Assembly (NCBI GenBank): GCA_035686365.1
Contig: DASRZM010000087.1
Location: forward strand, 1 to 64,000
Length of the DNA stretch: 64,000 bases
Direction: 5' to 3'
Source: DASRZM01 sp035686365
GTDB taxonomy: Bacteria > Pseudomonadota > Gammaproteobacteria > Xanthomonadales > Xanthomonadaceae
The position numbers were made by a program, and so were the translations under genes. The notes below the pieces were generated by a model that worked only from the letters and a program-made list of their open reading frames with translations, had not been told where the DNA came from and searched no databases. Positions within the stretch are counted from its first letter, which is position 1. Each line of letters opens with the position of its first letter. Shown one piece after another: positions 59,965-64,000 of this stretch.

Positions 59965-59996
59965 GTGCGATCGCGGCCAACGGCCGCTCCTACAAA
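59965..59996 (+). repeat. REP-like palindromic element
   Basis: GCGGCC-AAC-GGCCGC (59973-59987) is flanked by GATC on the left and TCCTACAA on the right, the layout of REP sequences known from Pseudomonas and Xanthomonadales (a GC hairpin followed by GCTCCTACA). Confidence 0.6.
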
Positions 59997-60050
59997 GCAC
60001 CGACATGCAACGGTCCGACGGAGCCCAGCCGCCACGGAACCCGAGCCAGC

Positions 60051-60162
60051 GGTCCGGGGTCCGGTTCCTCTGTCCGGGGGCGTGAGCGCCAGGGATGGCG
60101 CGACCGCAGCCCCCATGGACGGGTTCACGGCGGCCCCGGACAGAGGAACCGGGCCACGGACC
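60051..60162. repeat. Large inverted repeat with nested hairpin
   Basis: Arms at 60051-60079 and 60134-60162 pair at 27 of 29 positions. The loop contains GCGCCA/TGGCGC (60086-60101), the same core as module 2 of the multi-hairpin family, and GCCCCCATGGACGGGTTC. It may be a distant member of that family or a separate element. Confidence 0.75.
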
Positions 60163-60329
60163 GCCCTACGGAGCACGGACTGCACACCGCAACCCGCACA
60201 CGAGGCAGCACAAGGCCTGGGGCGTCCCGTTCGGACAGCCCGGGCCAGGCCAAGACTCCGGCGCGGCGGGCCTTCGCTCAGCACGAACGATGCGCACAGA
60301 ACGGAGCATGGCGCGGACCCGGGGACGTC

Positions 60330-60359
60330 CTGACGACACCCGGGCGGGCCTGCTAAAAT
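60330..60359 (+). promoter_or_regulatory. Candidate guaB promoter
   Basis: CTGACG (60330-60335) and the extended -10 TGCTAAAAT (hexamer TAAAAT at 60354-60359) have an 18-base spacer. Transcription would start near 60366, giving a leader of about 23 bases before the guaB GTG. Confidence 0.55.
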
Positions 60360-60388
60360 GCAGGACTTTTTACCGGGAGCCCCTTCGC

Positions 60389-61843
<1,455 letters not shown>

Positions 61844-61871
61844 AGGCGGAACCGGCTACGGGAACTGCTCG

Positions 61872-63436
<1,565 letters not shown>

Positions 63437-63437
<1 letters not shown>

Positions 63438-63952
63438 TGCCGGAGGTCCGCAGCGAAGATCCTGCGACGTACTGCGCGTCCAGCAGGCCCGGGGACGAGC
63501 GCTGGATGCGTCACGCCCTGGCGCTGGCCGAGCGCGGCGAGCGCGAGGACGACGAGGTACCGGTCGGCGCGGTACTGGTCGACGCCGACGGCAAGGTCCT
63601 GGGCGAGGGCTGGAACCGTACCATCTCCGGCCGCGACCCGACCGCGCACGCCGAGATCGTCGCCCTGCGCGCCGCCGGCCAGGCGGCGGGCAACTACCGG
63701 CTGCCCGGCACCACGCTGTACGTGACCCTGGAGCCGTGCGCGATGTGCGCCATGGCGCTGGTCCACGCGCGCGTCGGCCGGGTCGTCTACGGCGCTTCCG
63801 ACCCGCGCACGGGCGCCGCTGGCAGCGTGTTCGACATCCTCGGCTCGGACCGGCACAACCACCGCATCCAGGTGGCCGGCGGCGTGCTGGGCGAGGAAGC
63901 CGGACAACGCCTGCGCGACTATTTCCGGCGCAAGCGCCGGGGCGGCGACTGA
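63437..63952 (+). CDS. tadA: tRNA adenosine(34) deaminase TadA
   Basis: The 171-residue zinc enzyme makes inosine at the wobble position of tRNA-Arg(ACG). Seen: catalytic HAE at 71-73 and zinc ligands Cys101 and Cys104 in EPCAMCAMA, ARVGRVVYGASDPRTGAAGS. About 20 residues precede the usual start of the fold (RWMRHALALAERG). The ATG at 63437 shares bases with the guaA stop. Nothing is seen in the last 48 bases of the window. Confidence 0.94.
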
Positions 63953-64000
63953 GCGCCGGTGTGCGCGCGGCGTCCACAACGGCAGGGGCAGGCTGCTAAT

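Larger units (their letters stand above)
59820..60388. other. Long non-coding gap between dctM and guaB, rich in repeats
   Basis: No frame here looks like a gene; open frames exist only because of the high GC. It contains a REP-like palindrome (59973-59987), a large inverted repeat (60051-60162), and the guaB promoter (60330-60359). The stretches 59820-59960 and 60163-60329 show nothing I can name. Confidence 0.7.

Noticed and set aside
59799..60356. Several frames of 139-161 codons in the dctM-guaB gap, both strands
   Set aside because: They read straight through inverted repeats and the REP-like element, with no ribosome site or homology by eye.

Overview
The window is a stretch of bacterial chromosome of very high GC (about 70 % by eye) from the Gammaproteobacteria, most likely the order Xanthomonadales/Lysobacterales. 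The evidence is: E. coli-like core gene blocks in conserved order (infA-aat...trxB...ftsK-lolA-rarA-serS; divergent rne/rluC; ndk-rlmN-pilW-rodZ...yfgM-bamB-der; guaB-guaA-tadA); a FFLEELY-type protein of the kind known from Xanthomonadales; a PsrA-like regulator beside fadBA; and a FadB with FadN-type domain order. No species can be named. There is no transposase, phage, CRISPR array or plasmid gene. Genes are densely packed, with many 1-4 base start/stop overlaps.

Layout. 1-713 is the end of a probable secreted protein. 726-11900 is the infA-aat-[DUF482]-trxB / ald-ftsK-lolA-rarA-[membrane protein]-serS block. It matches the E. coli neighbourhood, except that cydCD is replaced by a DUF482 gene and lrp by alanine dehydrogenase. 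tRNA-Ser(UGA), a GacA/UvrY-like response regulator, RNase E and RluC follow. 17237-19765 holds a CPBP-like membrane protein, a pterin dehydratase and nfuA. 19921-23086 is a lipid locus: TetR regulator and acyl-CoA-binding protein facing a 661-residue two-domain reductase resembling alcohol-forming acyl-CoA reductases. 23105-27425 has a membrane Mrr-like nuclease and a polyhydroxyalkanoate accessory set (phasin, patatin, FFLEELY protein, PHA_gran_rgn protein). 27535-32914 is a signalling/envelope group: cupredoxin, a sensor-HAMP-(cyclase-like)-Ser/Thr kinase, an outer-membrane barrel and a twin-FHA membrane protein. 33041-40714 is the serC-serA-pheA-hisC-aroA run plus a glycosyltransferase. 40716-45285 is psrA-fadB-fadA with a near-perfect PsrA operator. 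45594-55017 is ndk to der followed by Moco genes mobA-moeA-moeB. 55242-59819 is folD and a four-gene TRAP transporter with a TatT lipoprotein. 60389-63952 is guaB-guaA-tadA.

Two signals stand out beyond genes. First, a family of modular intergenic elements, each a chain of three to five hairpins in fixed order, occurs at about 9.66, 17.1, 20.85, 44.5 and 55.0 kb, with a possible relative at 60.05 kb. Second, the last part of guaA, a known integration hotspot for genomic islands, contains about 80 bases at 39 % GC with foreign codon choice but a normal protein sequence. Both are visible directly in the bases. The best candidates for unusual biochemistry are the reductase/ACBP/TetR locus and the kinase with an apparent degenerate cyclase-like domain.
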